A DNA stretch of 64,000 nucleotides from Megalopta genalis (taxonomy: Eukaryota; Arthropoda; Insecta; Hymenoptera; Halictidae): positions 45,079,087 to 45,143,086 of the forward strand of contig NC_135013.1 of assembly GCF_051020955.1 (NCBI RefSeq), given 5' to 3'. Shown here piece by piece: positions 46,663 to 57,996 of this stretch. Position 1 is the stretch's first letter; each line of letters starts with the position of its first letter. The translations under genes were made by a program, and so were the position numbers. Under the pieces are notes generated by a model. It was not told where the DNA came from. It searched no databases and was given only the letters and a program-made list of their open reading frames with translations.

Positions 46663-47593
46663 GTTTATTTTGAAAGTGGCGTAAGTCGCTGTACTCAGGA
46701 AATTAATTGCGGGGCTTAGTGTAAAAGAAATAGAAACGTGTGATAAGTGTGTGTGAAGTATTGTTTTGAATTATTTTCAGTACTTTTAAAAAAGTTGTGA
46801 TCACTGGACTTATTTTTATAAAAAATTATATTATAGTGGTGTGGCGGCTACCTTAAGACCGCCAGCAGATGGCTATAAAATGTTTTATAAACTAACTTTA
46901 GATGATAAAGATGAATTTCTAACTTTGGATTTGTCACCAAAAAGAGGAAGACCTAGGCGTTATTCACAGATAGAAATGGATCCGTTATACGCTGGATCTC
47001 GTCCTGTTTCTTCAGCAAAATACATAGACATGATGGACTTCCTTAATTATATACCCCCAATATACCACAGTTATTTTAAAAATTTGAAACAAAACACGAT
47101 TTCCGAGGAAAATTAAATTGAACTGATGTATTTTCATATAAATTACTTATACTTATGTTTCAAAATGTACTAATTATTATTGTATTTTATGAATATTAAA
47201 ATAAAAGATACTTAATTCAAACCTTTATATCAAATATGTTCATGGTATAAATTATTATTATATATGTAATTTATTCAACAATTTTAGTAAATCACTGTCC
47301 TTTCAAAACATCACTTCAGTAAAATACGTCGGACAAAATTAATATATGTCAGTCATTTTACTAAACTATTTATTTTGAAAGTGGCTTAAGTCACTTTACC
47401 GCAATGAAAAGTGGTGATTTTTTAATGTTTATACGAAATTATTTATATTGAGAAAAATATCAGTATCCTGAGATAACAAATACAAGTAAATCATCTCGAA
47501 AGTTAGCATCCATATTTTTAAACGTGTTAAAACGCAAACCCTTAAATATATCAACTTCAAAACAAAGTGACTTATGCCACTTTCAAAATAAAC
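46663..47593 (+). mobile_element. Deletion derivative of the AT-hook transposase-like family
   Basis: The left end 'gtttattttgaaagtggcgt' is mirrored at the right by 'atgccactttcaaaataaac', with 'aagtc' continuing the match inward on both. Length about 930 bp. Another left-type end lies inside at 47368, so a small derivative (47368-47593) may be nested, or the ends are duplicated as at 31741-32230. Only the C-terminal part of the coding region remains (46841-47116). Confidence 0.65.
46841..47116 (+). pseudogene. AT-hook C-terminal fragment of a transposase-like protein
   Basis: A 91-residue frame (opened by GTG, no true start) aligns without gaps over most of its length with the C-terminus of the 31039 pseudogene: 'YKMFYKLTLDDKDEF', 'LDLSPKRGRPRR' (AT-hook core RGRP), 'SRPVSSAKYIDMMDFL' and 'IPPIYHSYFKNLKQ'. 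The protein level is better conserved than the DNA, a sign that the family was under coding constraint before these copies died. The nuclease-like core is deleted. Confidence 0.7.
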
Positions 47594-47699
47594 GGCTCAA
47601 TTGATCAGAGTTCATATTGTTTGATGATATTAGAAAGGTGCTTTGTTATTGTAGCAAGTATTGAATATTATTTATTATTAAATATATTTATGTTGTGTG

Positions 47700-47772
47700 C
47701 CTTTCGCGGAATCTTTCTCAATGGAGGTTCTAAGATTGTTCTAACTTGTATCGCGAAAGAGAGAGAGAGAGA

Positions 47773-47808
<36 letters not shown>

Positions 47809-48300
47809 CTCATTATTCCTCACGTTCCTCTCTCGAGACCCTCCTCAATGGGTGTTATAAGATAGTTCGTTCTATCTTGTTCTAACAAGCTTATTCATTA
47901 TTTCTCACGTCCCTATCATGGAAGCTTGCTCGGTGAACGTCCTAAGATAGTTACACCTTGTTCCAATAAGCTTATTCATCGTTTCTCATATTCCTCTCAT
48001 CAGATCTGTCTCAATGAACAGCCTAAAATAGTTCTATCTTGTTCCAAGCAGCTTTTTGACTGTTTCTCGTGTTCCTATCATCTCAGATCTTTCTCAATGA
48101 ACGCTCGAAAATAGTTCTGCCTTGTTCGGCACTGTTTCTCGATGAACATTTTGAAACAATTCCAACTTGTTCCAAGGTGCTTTTCAATTATTTCTCATGT
48201 CTCTCTCATCAGACCTTCCTCAGTGAACATTCTGAGATCGTTATAACTTGTTCCGAGATGTCTCTTGTTCCTCTCATTCTCTGGAAACTGTCCCAAGGTG
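47700..48300. repeat. Tandem array, ~82 bp unit, about seven units
   Basis: The anchor 'tctcaatgaac' or a variant recurs at about 47719, 47846, 47931, 48012, 48095, 48140 and 48221, mostly 81-85 bp apart. The 127 bp gap holds the GA tract and the 45 bp gap is a half unit. Each unit includes 'agatagttct..cttgttcc' and 'tttctcatgttcctctcat'. Frames through the array simply translate the repeat. Confidence 0.85.
47757..47806. repeat. (GA)n microsatellite inside the tandem array
   Basis: About 48 bp of 'ga' dinucleotides with one 'gg' interruption, expanded within the first unit of the ~82 bp array. Confidence 0.95.
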
Positions 48301-49272
48301 GCTTTAAATTGCCGACGATTGCTTTTGTACGAGCTCGATTCTCGAAGCGGTGAGTTCCATTCGAATTAAGTCGAACATGATCAGCTAATGGATGAACACA
48401 AGGTGCAAAACCAGTAGTATCCGGATGACTTATTGCCTGGTTTGTATATCGCGTTTGAAATCCAAGAGATGCAACGAAAGAAAAACAACGTTTTACAGGC
48501 ATTAAGCTAAAGACTCAAACATTCCAAGTTAGCTCCTCGAACAAACTGAAAGATTTCCATGCATGGGTTTTTGATCATTCTGAAACAGCCGTGTTTATAA
48601 AGTAGCAAAAGGAAGTGGCTGCTCGGTCACGTAAGGGACGACTGCTTAAAGTTTACGAGGCCGTGCGAAAATTTGTCTTCTGGTCGTAGGAGGAGCGTGC
48701 GTCGGCCGGCGCGACGCTTTGAAATGTGACGAAGTAAATAGCAGCCGTTATGCAAACGTGGCTGCCATCCACGTCGGCCGTGTGCTAGGCTCATTGCCAG
48801 TTATCTAGAGTCCCAGCTTCTTTCAGCTTCTCCTGCCTCCTTGGCTTTATCCTTTTAACTGCCTAATTACTTCCCCGGTGTAACGCATTATAACCATCGC
48901 CTTTTCCACCTACGGTTAAAACGTCCGCTGTTTGGAATAAGAACTATTCCCGGGATTCTGCCTCTAATTTATCGAGGCTTAAACGGCCCGGAGATTTTTT
49001 CGTTTCCTCTACTCCCTGCACCATCGGCAATTAGTTTCTCTTGTTTTAATAGCTCCGCGCCGTGTCGTAAGCTTAGAGTGCTAAAGACTTTACAGTCTTA
49101 ACAGATGGCAGGCTTAAGGACTAGATGCATACGGTTCATGGGCTCCTGATGATTTGCTGGGAACGTAACCCACCGCATTGCACGTGACGTCTAACGGCTC
49201 GCATGCTACGCGGCGAGAACGTTAAATTTTCTTATCGAAATGAAAGCGTAGCTCGAACCCATTCCTCGAAGT
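48301..49272. other. GC-rich island 6
   Basis: Nearly 1 kb of raised GC with CpG clusters ('gcgtcggccggcgcgacgct' at 48692) and homeodomain-like 'taatta' and 'tttaat' cores. Frames are short. No protein recognised. Candidate conserved regulatory block, uncertain. Confidence 0.45.
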
Positions 49273-49312
49273 TTAACACGTTGGGTGCTGCATTGTTCAC
49301 ATATAGGTGATT
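49273..49312. mobile_element. Solitary TTAA-type end with near-palindrome
   Basis: 'ttaacacgttgggtgctg' at 49273 matches the termini at 3441 and 63772. Just inside lies 'tcacatataggtga' (49297-49310), a palindrome with one mismatched pair. No partner end found. Confidence 0.45.
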
Positions 49313-49425
49313 TCCTTTTGTTTAAAGGACTGTTAGTTGCAGTCGGTTTCGAAGTAAGCCTTGCAACTTTCTGAAATATAAATATGGTCGTCATCAGTAA
49401 AAGAATATAGTCACGAAGTGACTAA

Positions 49426-49738
49426 TTAACCTTTTAGGCACGACGCGCCACTATAGTGGCTTTCGCGGATGTCATCTCTCTGAACGACGCGCCACTATAG
49501 TGGCTTACTCTAGTAGCTCACTCGGTCATCGTTTGAATCAAATAATTGTCTTCATATGCATTGTTTCACACTTCTTTGGTCTTCACATCGATTTACAATA
49601 TACAGACTTATCTTAACAATATAACTGTATCTTAACAATATATAGACAGAATATACAGACACTCTGTACAGTACATATCAGACTCTGCCGTCCAGAGAAA
49701 TAGCCTCGCGCAGAATTCAGCCGTACCTAAAAGGTTAA
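49426..49738. mobile_element. TTAA-flanked MITE with duplicated 14 bp palindrome, 313 bp
   Basis: TTAA at both ends (49426-49429 and 49735-49738), with inverted termini 'ttaaccttttaggcacg' and 'cgtacctaaaaggttaa'. The perfect palindrome 'gccactatagtggc' occurs at 49447-49460 and 49491-49504, each preceded by 'gacgc'. Noncoding. A second copy at 57997 carries a nested MITE. Confidence 0.88.
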
Positions 49739-50025
49739 GACTATGTTGTGCATTATAAAGGGACAATATTACTCTAGCCCTTACGTAAACATACAATTAT
49801 AATTGTATGAATGCAAACTCTAATTTGCATTATTCACTGCTATTAGTACTTTCGCATACTTAACTGAATTGTATTATAATATATGGTAGTTATAATATAG
49901 TATATTGTAACTAAGTTTTTTATTACTAGACCGCAAATCTTTGTGCAAAATAAAACATATCTGCATGAATTGCAAAATTCTGTGAAATTAATACATCCAC
50001 ATTCTTACTTTCTTTTCTTCTTAAA
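49739..50025. other. AT-rich stretch with a lone R3 end
   Basis: 'ctagaccgcaaatctttgtg' at about 49927 matches the ends of the foldbacks at 26752 and 28594. The rest is unassigned. Confidence 0.45.
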
Positions 50026-50747
50026 TAGAAGGCTATATTTTTTTTCTTCGAAAAGGTGCTATACGACATTATTTTGAGTTCGATAAAGGTAAATCGTTAA
50101 CTTATGTTTACGTTCTCTATTGGACGACGACCAACATCCAGCAGCCGCAGCTGAAAAGCGTCGGTTGTGTTTGTATCAAGTTACTGCAATTATGATATTA
50201 TAAATAGGGATTGGGTATTATTGCTAATGCCGTAAATTATCGATTGTAATTTTCACTTACTAGTTGAATAATTTGTTATCCTTCAACATGTCCACCATCA
50301 TTGAAAATACACATTTGTAGTCGTTTTAAAAATTGTGTCTCAACACTTTTTAACATTTCGTCCGATATTGAGCTGTATGCGATCGTAATTCTTGTTCGTA
50401 TATCACTTACGTTTTCTACTGAGATTTAAAAGATTACCTGAAGACGACCTATATTTTCAGTGATGGTGGACAGTCATAGAAGGATACAAAATTATTCAAC
50501 TAGTAAGTGAAAATTACAATCGATAATTTATGGCATTACCAAAAATCCTCTCAATCCCTGTTTATAATATCATAGTTCCAGTAACTTGATATAAACGTAA
50601 TCGATGCTGCTCAGCAGCGGCTGCTGGATGTTGGTCGTCGACCAATGCAGGACGTAAACATAAGCTAACGATTTACCATCATTCAATTCAGAATAATATC
50701 GTATATATTCGTTTCTGAAGAAAAAAAATATAGCCTTCTAATTTAAA
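50026..50747. mobile_element. ~720 bp foldback element
   Basis: 'tagaaggctatatttttttt' at the left is mirrored by 'aaaaaatatagccttcta' at the right, with matching arms of about 300 bp. Examples are 'accaacatccagcagccg' (50130) against its complement near 50618, and 'gtaattttcacttactagtt' (50246) against a stretch near 50505. The centre near 50330-50440 is unique. Arms differ at many sites. Noncoding, family unknown. Confidence 0.8.
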
Positions 50748-51330
50748 AAATTAGGTTGACCTTCATATCTTCTGTACTACTCCATCCGCATGAAAACAAT
50801 TAATACTGTATGAGATGTAGCCCGTCCTACCAAACAACTTTTGTAGGAACATTTTTTTAATAATTATAACTCCCCTTTCGAGATATCCTGCTGTGCTTGT
50901 TTAAAGAAGACACCCTCTACAAAATGCCGGCATAAAATATAAACCATTCACAAAATGCCGGCATCTTTTGACACTATCTGTAGAAATGATATGGTCTATA
51001 TAAAAACAACGTAACTTGTTTCTGAAGTTAAAAAAAAATTAAATCCACAAAAAGGTTGAAATGAATTACTGAAAACATAAAGTTATTATTCTCTTTTTTA
51101 TTAGATGGAGTAAATTATTTTCGAAGCTTTAATTTTATAAATAATTAATATTTCTTTAGCGTTATGCAACGCGCAACTGAAGCTAAAATCAGTTCTTTAT
51201 TGAAATTATCTCTGTTGACGAATTTTTGTCATTTAGTTATCGGTGATTGTTTGCGAAATGATGAATTTTCGTCATGCGTACGAATATGTGTTAATATATC
51301 CACGAAGAGAGAAATATAACGAGAAAAATG
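50748..51330. other. AT-rich unassigned stretch
   Basis: A small direct echo 'aaaatgccggcat' occurs at 50920 and 50953. No gene recognised. Confidence 0.45.
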
Positions 51331-52180
51331 TGTGATTTCACTAAGCTGGAATCGCGTTTTCGACCACTGCACTGCGTAGCGAAGTCAGATTTATCAGGCT
51401 AGGATAGTAATGCTTATAATCCGAGTACAATAAGTCGTTAGGCTCGAAATTCCTATCAGAAACGCGGTGAAATGGGCCAGGTAAAGCGCGAGGTGCGAGG
51501 CGGGTGACGAGTCGCCCAATCCCAGCCGGATCCGATTCCTCGTGACATGTTGTACAGCCATTACGATGGTTCATTACCAGCCGGTGTATTTAACCCAGTT
51601 GTCAATTCGCACAGCTCGTTTCGCACTCATTCAGCGTATCGCGTCGCGCTGAAACGCGGCCAGTATGCAAATAAAGTTCCTAGGCCCTGGAGCGTACGGT
51701 CGTTCGAAGTCAAATACGAGCAACGGCTTTAATAATATTCCTCGAGGATGAGCCGTCCGTCCTGTCGTTCCGCGGCGCGGATAAATAAATAAAACTTTTC
51801 CGAGAGAGAGAGAGCGAGAGAGAGAAAGGGGGGAGGGAAGAGAGGCCGGAAAGTTCGAGCACGCGAAACCGCCGACTCCGGAGGCCGCAATCTCTCGGAA
51901 AGGAAATTTCCCCGGCGAATTTTCCGAGCTATCGTTAAGGAACCACTCGTCGATCGGACTTTCAAACTTCCCGTTTCATCGACGTTATGAGAACGTTAAG
52001 TAAAAATATTCTCGCGGACGTATTGAACGAACGGCCGTCTGTCCAACGAATCTAAGCGGTTTCTCTGCAAGTTCGCCTGCAGAACTTACGAATGCACCGG
52101 AACCACGCGCTCCGCAATCTTCTTACATGCTGCGATCATATTTGGCGAATTTTATCGGCTTTATATAGGATGTTCCTTTT
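51331..52180. other. GC-rich island 7
   Basis: High GC and CpG. Contains a POU-octamer-like 'atgcaaat' at about 51665 and a 'gagagagagagcgagagaga' tract near 51805. Short frames on both strands, none recognised. Candidate regulatory island. Confidence 0.45.
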
Positions 52181-52327
52181 ATCCCGCACATTCAAATACA
52201 CGGTTGTCCGATTTTAATCCACAGTAAGCCACAAAAGTGTTCGTACACCTTCTGAAACGCAATAACGTTTTAAAACTCAACTAAATGACATGAATTTTGT
52301 TTAGGTGATAGAGCGAATAGTCTACTA

Positions 52328-52914
52328 TTGGGTTGGCAACTAAGTAATTGCCGATTTCAGTTATAGATGTCTCTCACTCCCATTTTTATGATATCCGTAA
52401 ATGTTATATTATAAAATTATTATTATTATTATTATTATTATGTTATTTTTTATTATCCGTGAATGTTAGCAACTGGATAAATTGAATGCAGCGGTCAAGG
52501 AAAAGCGACCAGAATAGATCAATCGTAAAGGTGTCATTTTCCACCAGGACAATGCTAGGCCGCTCACGTCTTTGTCCACTCGGCAAAAATTGATGGATAT
52601 TGGTTGGGAATTGTTGTTACACCCACCATATAGCCCTGATCTCGCGCCATCGGATTACCACTCATTTCGATCCCTGGACAACTTCCTTCATGGTAAAACT
52701 TTTAATGATGATGACGCTGTAAAATCTCACTTAACTCAGTTTTTGGCCGAAAAGGATCAGACTTTCTACGAGCGTGGAATTTTCAAGTTGTCAGAGAGAT
52801 GGCAAAAGGTCATGGAACAAAATGGAAAATACATTACAGATTAAACTTCATTCCAAGTAAAAAAAAATTTTTATTTCATTGAACAAATCGGCAATTACTT
52901 AGTTGCCAACCCAA
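52328..52914 (+). mobile_element. Internally deleted mariner element, copy 2
   Basis: 587 bp with the same ends and the same internal deletion as the element at 29056, and a longer (att)n run in the leader. Perfect TA duplications flank it (52326-52327 and 52915-52916). It sits inside the left arm of a Tc1-type foldback, so it is younger than that element. Confidence 0.93.
52470..52844 (+). pseudogene. Mariner transposase C-terminal fragment with premature stop
   Basis: Begins 'QLDKLNAAVKEKRPE' like the copy at 29192, but has an in-frame TAG at 52515-52517 where the other copy encodes Leu. Downstream it keeps 'HQDNARS' (the second catalytic Asp, with His of the usual NARPH motif changed) and 'APSDYHSF' (third Asp), ending 'EQNGKYITD'. 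No N-terminal domain, no first Asp; nonfunctional. Confidence 0.9.
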
Positions 52915-53478
52915 TAGATAATTACTAAAATGCCTTTTTTAAATTTTGCTATTACTTGGGACGACAAAAAAAGGATAACAAATTCTCGTTTTTTAACTTT
53001 CTTATCGGAGCCTGTAACAAAAATTTCAAAAATGCCTCTCGTAGACCTTAGTAACTTATATGCGTGCTGAAAATTTGATCGAAATCGGTTAACCCAGACT
53101 CGAGCTACAGGCGTTGAAAGATTTAAAGAACTGCAGATTTCTTCTAGTTTTTGATCAAAATCGTGATAAAAATGTAATTTTTGCCATCTTTAAATTGTTA
53201 TAACTCATAGCAACGTCAACTGATTTTGATAAAATTTTCAGCATACATATATGTTACCGAGATCTACAAGAGACATTTTCTAATTTTCCGTTATAGGCTC
53301 AGATAAAAAAGTTAGGAAACGGGAGCTTTTTTATCTTTTCTCGTCATTCCAAGTAATAGCAAAATTTAAAAAAAGTATTTTGGTCATCATCTGGTAGACT
53401 AGTCTCGCTATCATCGAAAAAAAATTTCAGTCATTTAAGCCAGTTTTAAAAGAGTCATTGCGGTTTAAAAGGTGGGCC

Positions 53479-55525
53479 ACTTTATAATATATCAACTCGT
53501 TTATCACAAAATGTATAAAATGTTTTCTACAAAAATTAAACGGTTTCAAGTTACATAATTCATTCATTTGTAAGTGAACGCATATAGGGTAAACGGAGAT
53601 CAACTTTGTTTTTCCGAAGCAAAACAATCTAATTTTGAATATACTAATCGATTCAGTTCGCCATTCCGGACAACAAAATATTGGACCAAGCGTAGCAAAA
53701 TGTTATGGGTTAACGAGATATTTGAGTGAATTGGCGAAGTTTTTGAAGCATTAAGCAACAATAAAACAAACTCAATTGCAATGTTTCGTGCCAATACGTT
53801 GAATATTAGCGTAATGAAATTTAAGTTTTTCAACGTACTTAAATAAACGCTCTAAAGAAACACTTGAATGTTCAAATGTTCGCTTGCGAATATTCATCAA
53901 AGTCATCTTGAAGCAGTCAATATTGATACGGTTACTATACTTTGCAATATTTGCACTCAAATATCTCGTAAACTAAGAATTTTTTGTGATATGTCAGTCA
54001 ATATATTTTTGTTCAGAATGATGAACTGAATCGACAAATGTATTCAAAATTATGTGATTCCATTTGAAAATACGTACTCGTGAACTTACAGAAAAATCAA
54101 TTATGTCGTTTTGTAGGCCCCCGAAACCGTTTCATTTCTGCGGGAAACATTCTTCATATAGCATGTAATTAATGACGAGTTATTTTTATTTATAGATTAA
54201 AATCGGACGCCCTGGATATTCGTTAATTTTGCTGATACGAAAAATTCTGTCGAAAGAAATTTGTTTGATTCGCAACTAGGAATGTTATGATTCCTGTATT
54301 TATTCTCTCAAGTTATTTTTTCCAATTTTTGGCCAATAACCGGATATCCGGATACCCTTCTGCACACTCTCCTCAAAATATTTTTTGTTCCCGGTAAAAT
54401 ATTTCAATATCCGGCCTGACCGTCGTTATTTGGTACATTTCATATCGATATGTGTTTCGAGTCTACAGTTTTGATATTAGAAAAGTACTAGAATTGGACG
54501 ATAAAGTCTGATTTACGTTTGTTCAATAACCGAGATTATTTTTATTTATCATGAAGTTTATCCTTAAAGAAACCGTTCATTGAACAAATTGACATTAAAA
54601 TGTGTATTATAAACACGAACTTCGTCCATTAGCGACGCAAAAAATTTTTTAATTATGTCTTGTGCTTTCCCGCTCAACATATTCAAAATCGTTGTCATAT
54701 TATAATGCAATGATAGATAAATGATTTTGAAAATCATCGAAAGACCTGCTCCAACTAAATTCACAACATAAAGTAAGATATAAATATGATATTCAATTGA
54801 AAAAGTTTGCCTACTTTTGCCTACTTTCGTCGTTTTTTAAGTATTCAAGTTTAAAGTTTCAAATAGAGGCCATAAACATTCTCCGTGAACAATGTCAAAA
54901 ATATTGAAATTAAGATAATCATATTTAATTCTATATTCTAATTATATTATTATACGCTTAAGTCAGCAGTGCGATGTCCCATTTTTGACACATATTCAAA
55001 TCCTCCAATCCAGAAACCATAAGACTGTCAATGCTCACAAAAATTGTATAAAGTAGTGAATTGTGATCAACTTCTTAGGAAAAGGTGCAACTGTACGATA
55101 CACAGGTGTTAATTCCTCTCTAAAAATGAGACAGAAATGATTATCACTTGAAAAGTTGCTCATTGGCAGGTAACAGTATGAAACATATCTTATTTATCTT
55201 CATAAATGCACTTATCATTTCTGTCAAATAATGACATTACGTCATTATTGATTTCTACTTTACTCTATTTTAGAACCCATGGAGACTTGCTATGTAAAGG
55301 GTAACATTGTATATGACTTTTAAAGAGTAGAACTAAGAAACTCGCAATAATTCGCAACGATTTTCAGATTTCGCTGTTGCAGTAATAAGTGTCACATTAT
55401 ATGCAACAGGAAAGAATTCGTTTTAACAGATTCCAAAGAAGCTACATACCAATACTCAAATTGTAGGCTATATCACGAATTTCATTCGATATCTAGCTAA
55501 TTCTTCTGTCATTATAATACTTTAT
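53479..55525. other. AT-rich unassigned stretch
   Basis: About 2 kb with no gene, RNA or strong repeat recognised. Confidence 0.45.
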
Positions 55526-55558
55526 ATATATAATATATATGGTTTTATATATATGGTG

Positions 55559-55610
<52 letters not shown>

Positions 55611-55612
55611 CA
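55526..55612. repeat. (TA)n tract with flanking inverted 'ggttttata' words
   Basis: A 'tggttttatata' word precedes the TA run twice (near 55538 and 55556), and its complement 'tatataaaacca' follows it, so the tract can form one long hairpin. Confidence 0.9.
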
Positions 55613-55779
55613 CATTCTCAGTTTTTAAACAATTAGGAGCACTTTGATAGAAGAACAACATGTTTATCCAAATTTAAATAAGTTTTAATTATCTCAATTT
55701 TTCCAACAATTAGTAAAAATAAACGTGTGTACTACGTAACAATTGTCCACTTACAAAACAATTTACATTTTCATTTTAG
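55613..55779. other. AT-rich spacer
   Basis: Nothing recognised. Confidence 0.4.
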
Positions 55780-56560
55780 CCCTCTTTCCTAAGAAAATCG
55801 GCCACTGCGCGATGCGAGCTAAAAATCGACCGTAATCCTCGCCGGAGGTATCGACGAAGATCAAAAGTAGTTCTCCTTGCCATCGTAGAGTCAAGGGGCA
55901 ATTTCAGCAGCCAGAACTTTGAAAAAATTGTGTGTTTGCAGTTTTTTAATTAAATTTCCCGCTCGTCGTCGTTCCGCGGCCGCGTCGCGGCCACGCGGTA
56001 GACTTGAGAACTTTCAGGAATTTAATTGAAGTCCAGGCATCCTGACCAGCCGGCCGTCCTTTTGCTACGGGAGAAAGAGTATTTTCTGGCGAATTTGTGA
56101 AAAATTTGCCGCAGCCCGCTCTGAACAAGGCCCGGCCGAGCAATATGTTTTAGCCGAAAAGTCTCCGCGCGGCCGCGTCCCACAACCCGGCAAGAAACAT
56201 TTATAATGAGAAGAACCTGGAGTGTCCCGACGCGGCGTACAATTTCAAAGATGAACGAGCGACTGAAGGCTGTCATTCAGAGAAGAAATTGCTAACGTAA
56301 AAACTGCGCCGCAGCGCGGCGGTGATACAGGGGTCAAGAGAAGGCGAGCGTTTGCACAAAAAGGAGCCCCGTGGTGCACCGTCCCTGAACTCTATTCCGG
56401 ATAATTAAAGATAAATTTCGGCGCTGGCAATGCCGAAATGAGTTCGGAGATTTCGCTTGCGCAACGCTCAACGCTCGCGCTGGCATACATTTAACCGGCC
56501 AGGCACATTAACTGCGTGTGAACGTGCATTTTAATGCACATATGTTATGCACTTTATGCT
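55780..56560. other. GC-rich island 8
   Basis: Strong CpG clustering ('cgttccgcggccgcgtcgcg' at about 55971, 'gccgcagcgcggcggtg' near 56308). Minus-strand frames at 55946-56143 and 56022-56276 overlap in different phases and match nothing known. Candidate regulatory island or CpG-rich conserved block. Confidence 0.45.
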
Positions 56561-56848
56561 CTCGTTCTTTTATAGAGACATTTTGGACTTAGAGAAATGA
56601 ATTCAGCGGAATTGGAAAGAGTGTCTGGATATGAAGCGGAAATTGTGATAAATGTTATTAATCTGTTACAATTGCCACGGGATTCCTTTGTACGTTTAAT
56701 TTGAATTTTTTGATGAGCATTTGCTGTAGAGCGGGAGAGTAATTTTTAATTCCATTACATTTGTAGGGAACGTGCGATGAGGATGAAATGTAAAATTTGC
56801 TTTATATTACGAATGAAAATGTACGAAACGTAACCGTAATAGAGACAA
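56561..56848. other. AT-rich spacer
   Basis: Nothing recognised. Confidence 0.4.
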
Positions 56849-57396
56849 ACAGTCGGTCACGAAAATATTCGGATACTTTTTTACCACCGAATAAATTTTA
56901 TAACATTGGACTAAAAGGCTTGAATTATTTTTTTAAATGTTAGGAGAGAAGCTCTAGACCTAATCACCAGACAAGTTTTTGTAGAAATTAAAACTCCTTG
57001 AAATAGCAAGAATTATTCATTTAGAATTATTCATTTGAGTGAATAATGAAACATTACACACTGCATTTTGTAGATCTCGATAATTCATATGCATACTGAA
57101 AATTTCATCGAAATCGATCAACGTTGTTATGAGCTAGAAGCATCAAGAGATGTAAAGATCGCCAGAGTTCTCAAAGTTTTTGATTCGAAGTAATGAAAAC
57201 CTGCTATTTTCACAATCTTGAATTGTTCATAGCTTACAAAATGCTATTTTCAAAGTTTAAATATTCAAAATTTTTTTCGGTGATTGGTTGGTAAACTAGA
57301 CACGCTAACATTTCAAAAAAATTCAAGACATTTGGCTTAATATTTAAAAATTTGTTCCCCGGTGAAAAGTGTCCGAATATTTTCATGACCGATTGT
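56849..57396. mobile_element. Tc1-type foldback element, 548 bp
   Basis: The left end 'acagtcggtcacgaaaatat' is mirrored by 'atattttcatgaccgattgt'. Inner arms match: 'taaaaggcttgaattattt' against a stretch near 57323, and 'ctaatcaccagacaa' against 'ttggttggtaaactag'. The middle shares 'gctgaaaatttgatcgaaat'-type words with 53060, linking it to the family at 52222. Noncoding. Confidence 0.78.
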
Positions 57397-57996
57397 AGTT
57401 CAAAGTACAATGTAAATGAGTATTGAATATATCTGTTACTGGATGAAGGTTTTCTTTAACAAAAAAATAACTTCAGTTTTATTACTATGATATAATAGAT
57501 AGTACCTATAGGTACTACATATCGAAGATTATTTTGAACCAGAATGACATAAAGAATAGTATGCGACTGCTGCCACAACTTATCACAGTTAAATAGATGA
57601 ATGTTTTATTTCCTGCCATGTTAGAATTTGATATTAATGATCCGTCTGACAAATTTTATCATCGCAACTGGCAAACATCGCTGAAAATTGAATGGAACAT
57701 ATGATATCGGAAATGATTAATAAATTTTGAACGTGCGATGACAAAAAGGCCACCAGTGCTGATTAATGTTGTAGAAAATGAGTCGTTGTTGAACCAGATG
57801 GCAACGGATACTGTCAATGTTTGTTATCTAAACAAAACTTGATCGTGCATTTAGAGAGTTCAAATTATATGATTAAAATATTCGAATGGATTTTATATTT
57901 ACCGAAGTAAATCGTACTCGGATACGCATTTTTATGCAGTAAACAGCTTGCCACAAGTAGTTGCTTGGGAGGAACGGCAATCCTATTGACTGAATT
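57397..57996. other. AT-rich unassigned stretch
   Basis: Nothing recognised. Confidence 0.4.

Larger units (their letters stand above)
52222..53478. mobile_element. Tc1-type foldback interrupted by a mariner
   Basis: Without the mariner this is a ~670 bp palindrome. Left arm words 'caccttctgaaacgcaataa', 'aatgacatgaattttgttta' and 'gagcgaatagtcta' are mirrored near 53377-53470, and 'aattttgctattacttgg' (52956) is mirrored near 53345. The mariner lies in the left arm at 52328-52914, and the arm resumes with 'gataattactaaaatgcc'. Related copies at 19240 and 56849. Noncoding. Confidence 0.75.

Noticed and set aside
47926..48353. Cys/Ser-rich repeated peptide frames
   Set aside because: They translate the ~82 bp tandem array, and the phase shifts between units.
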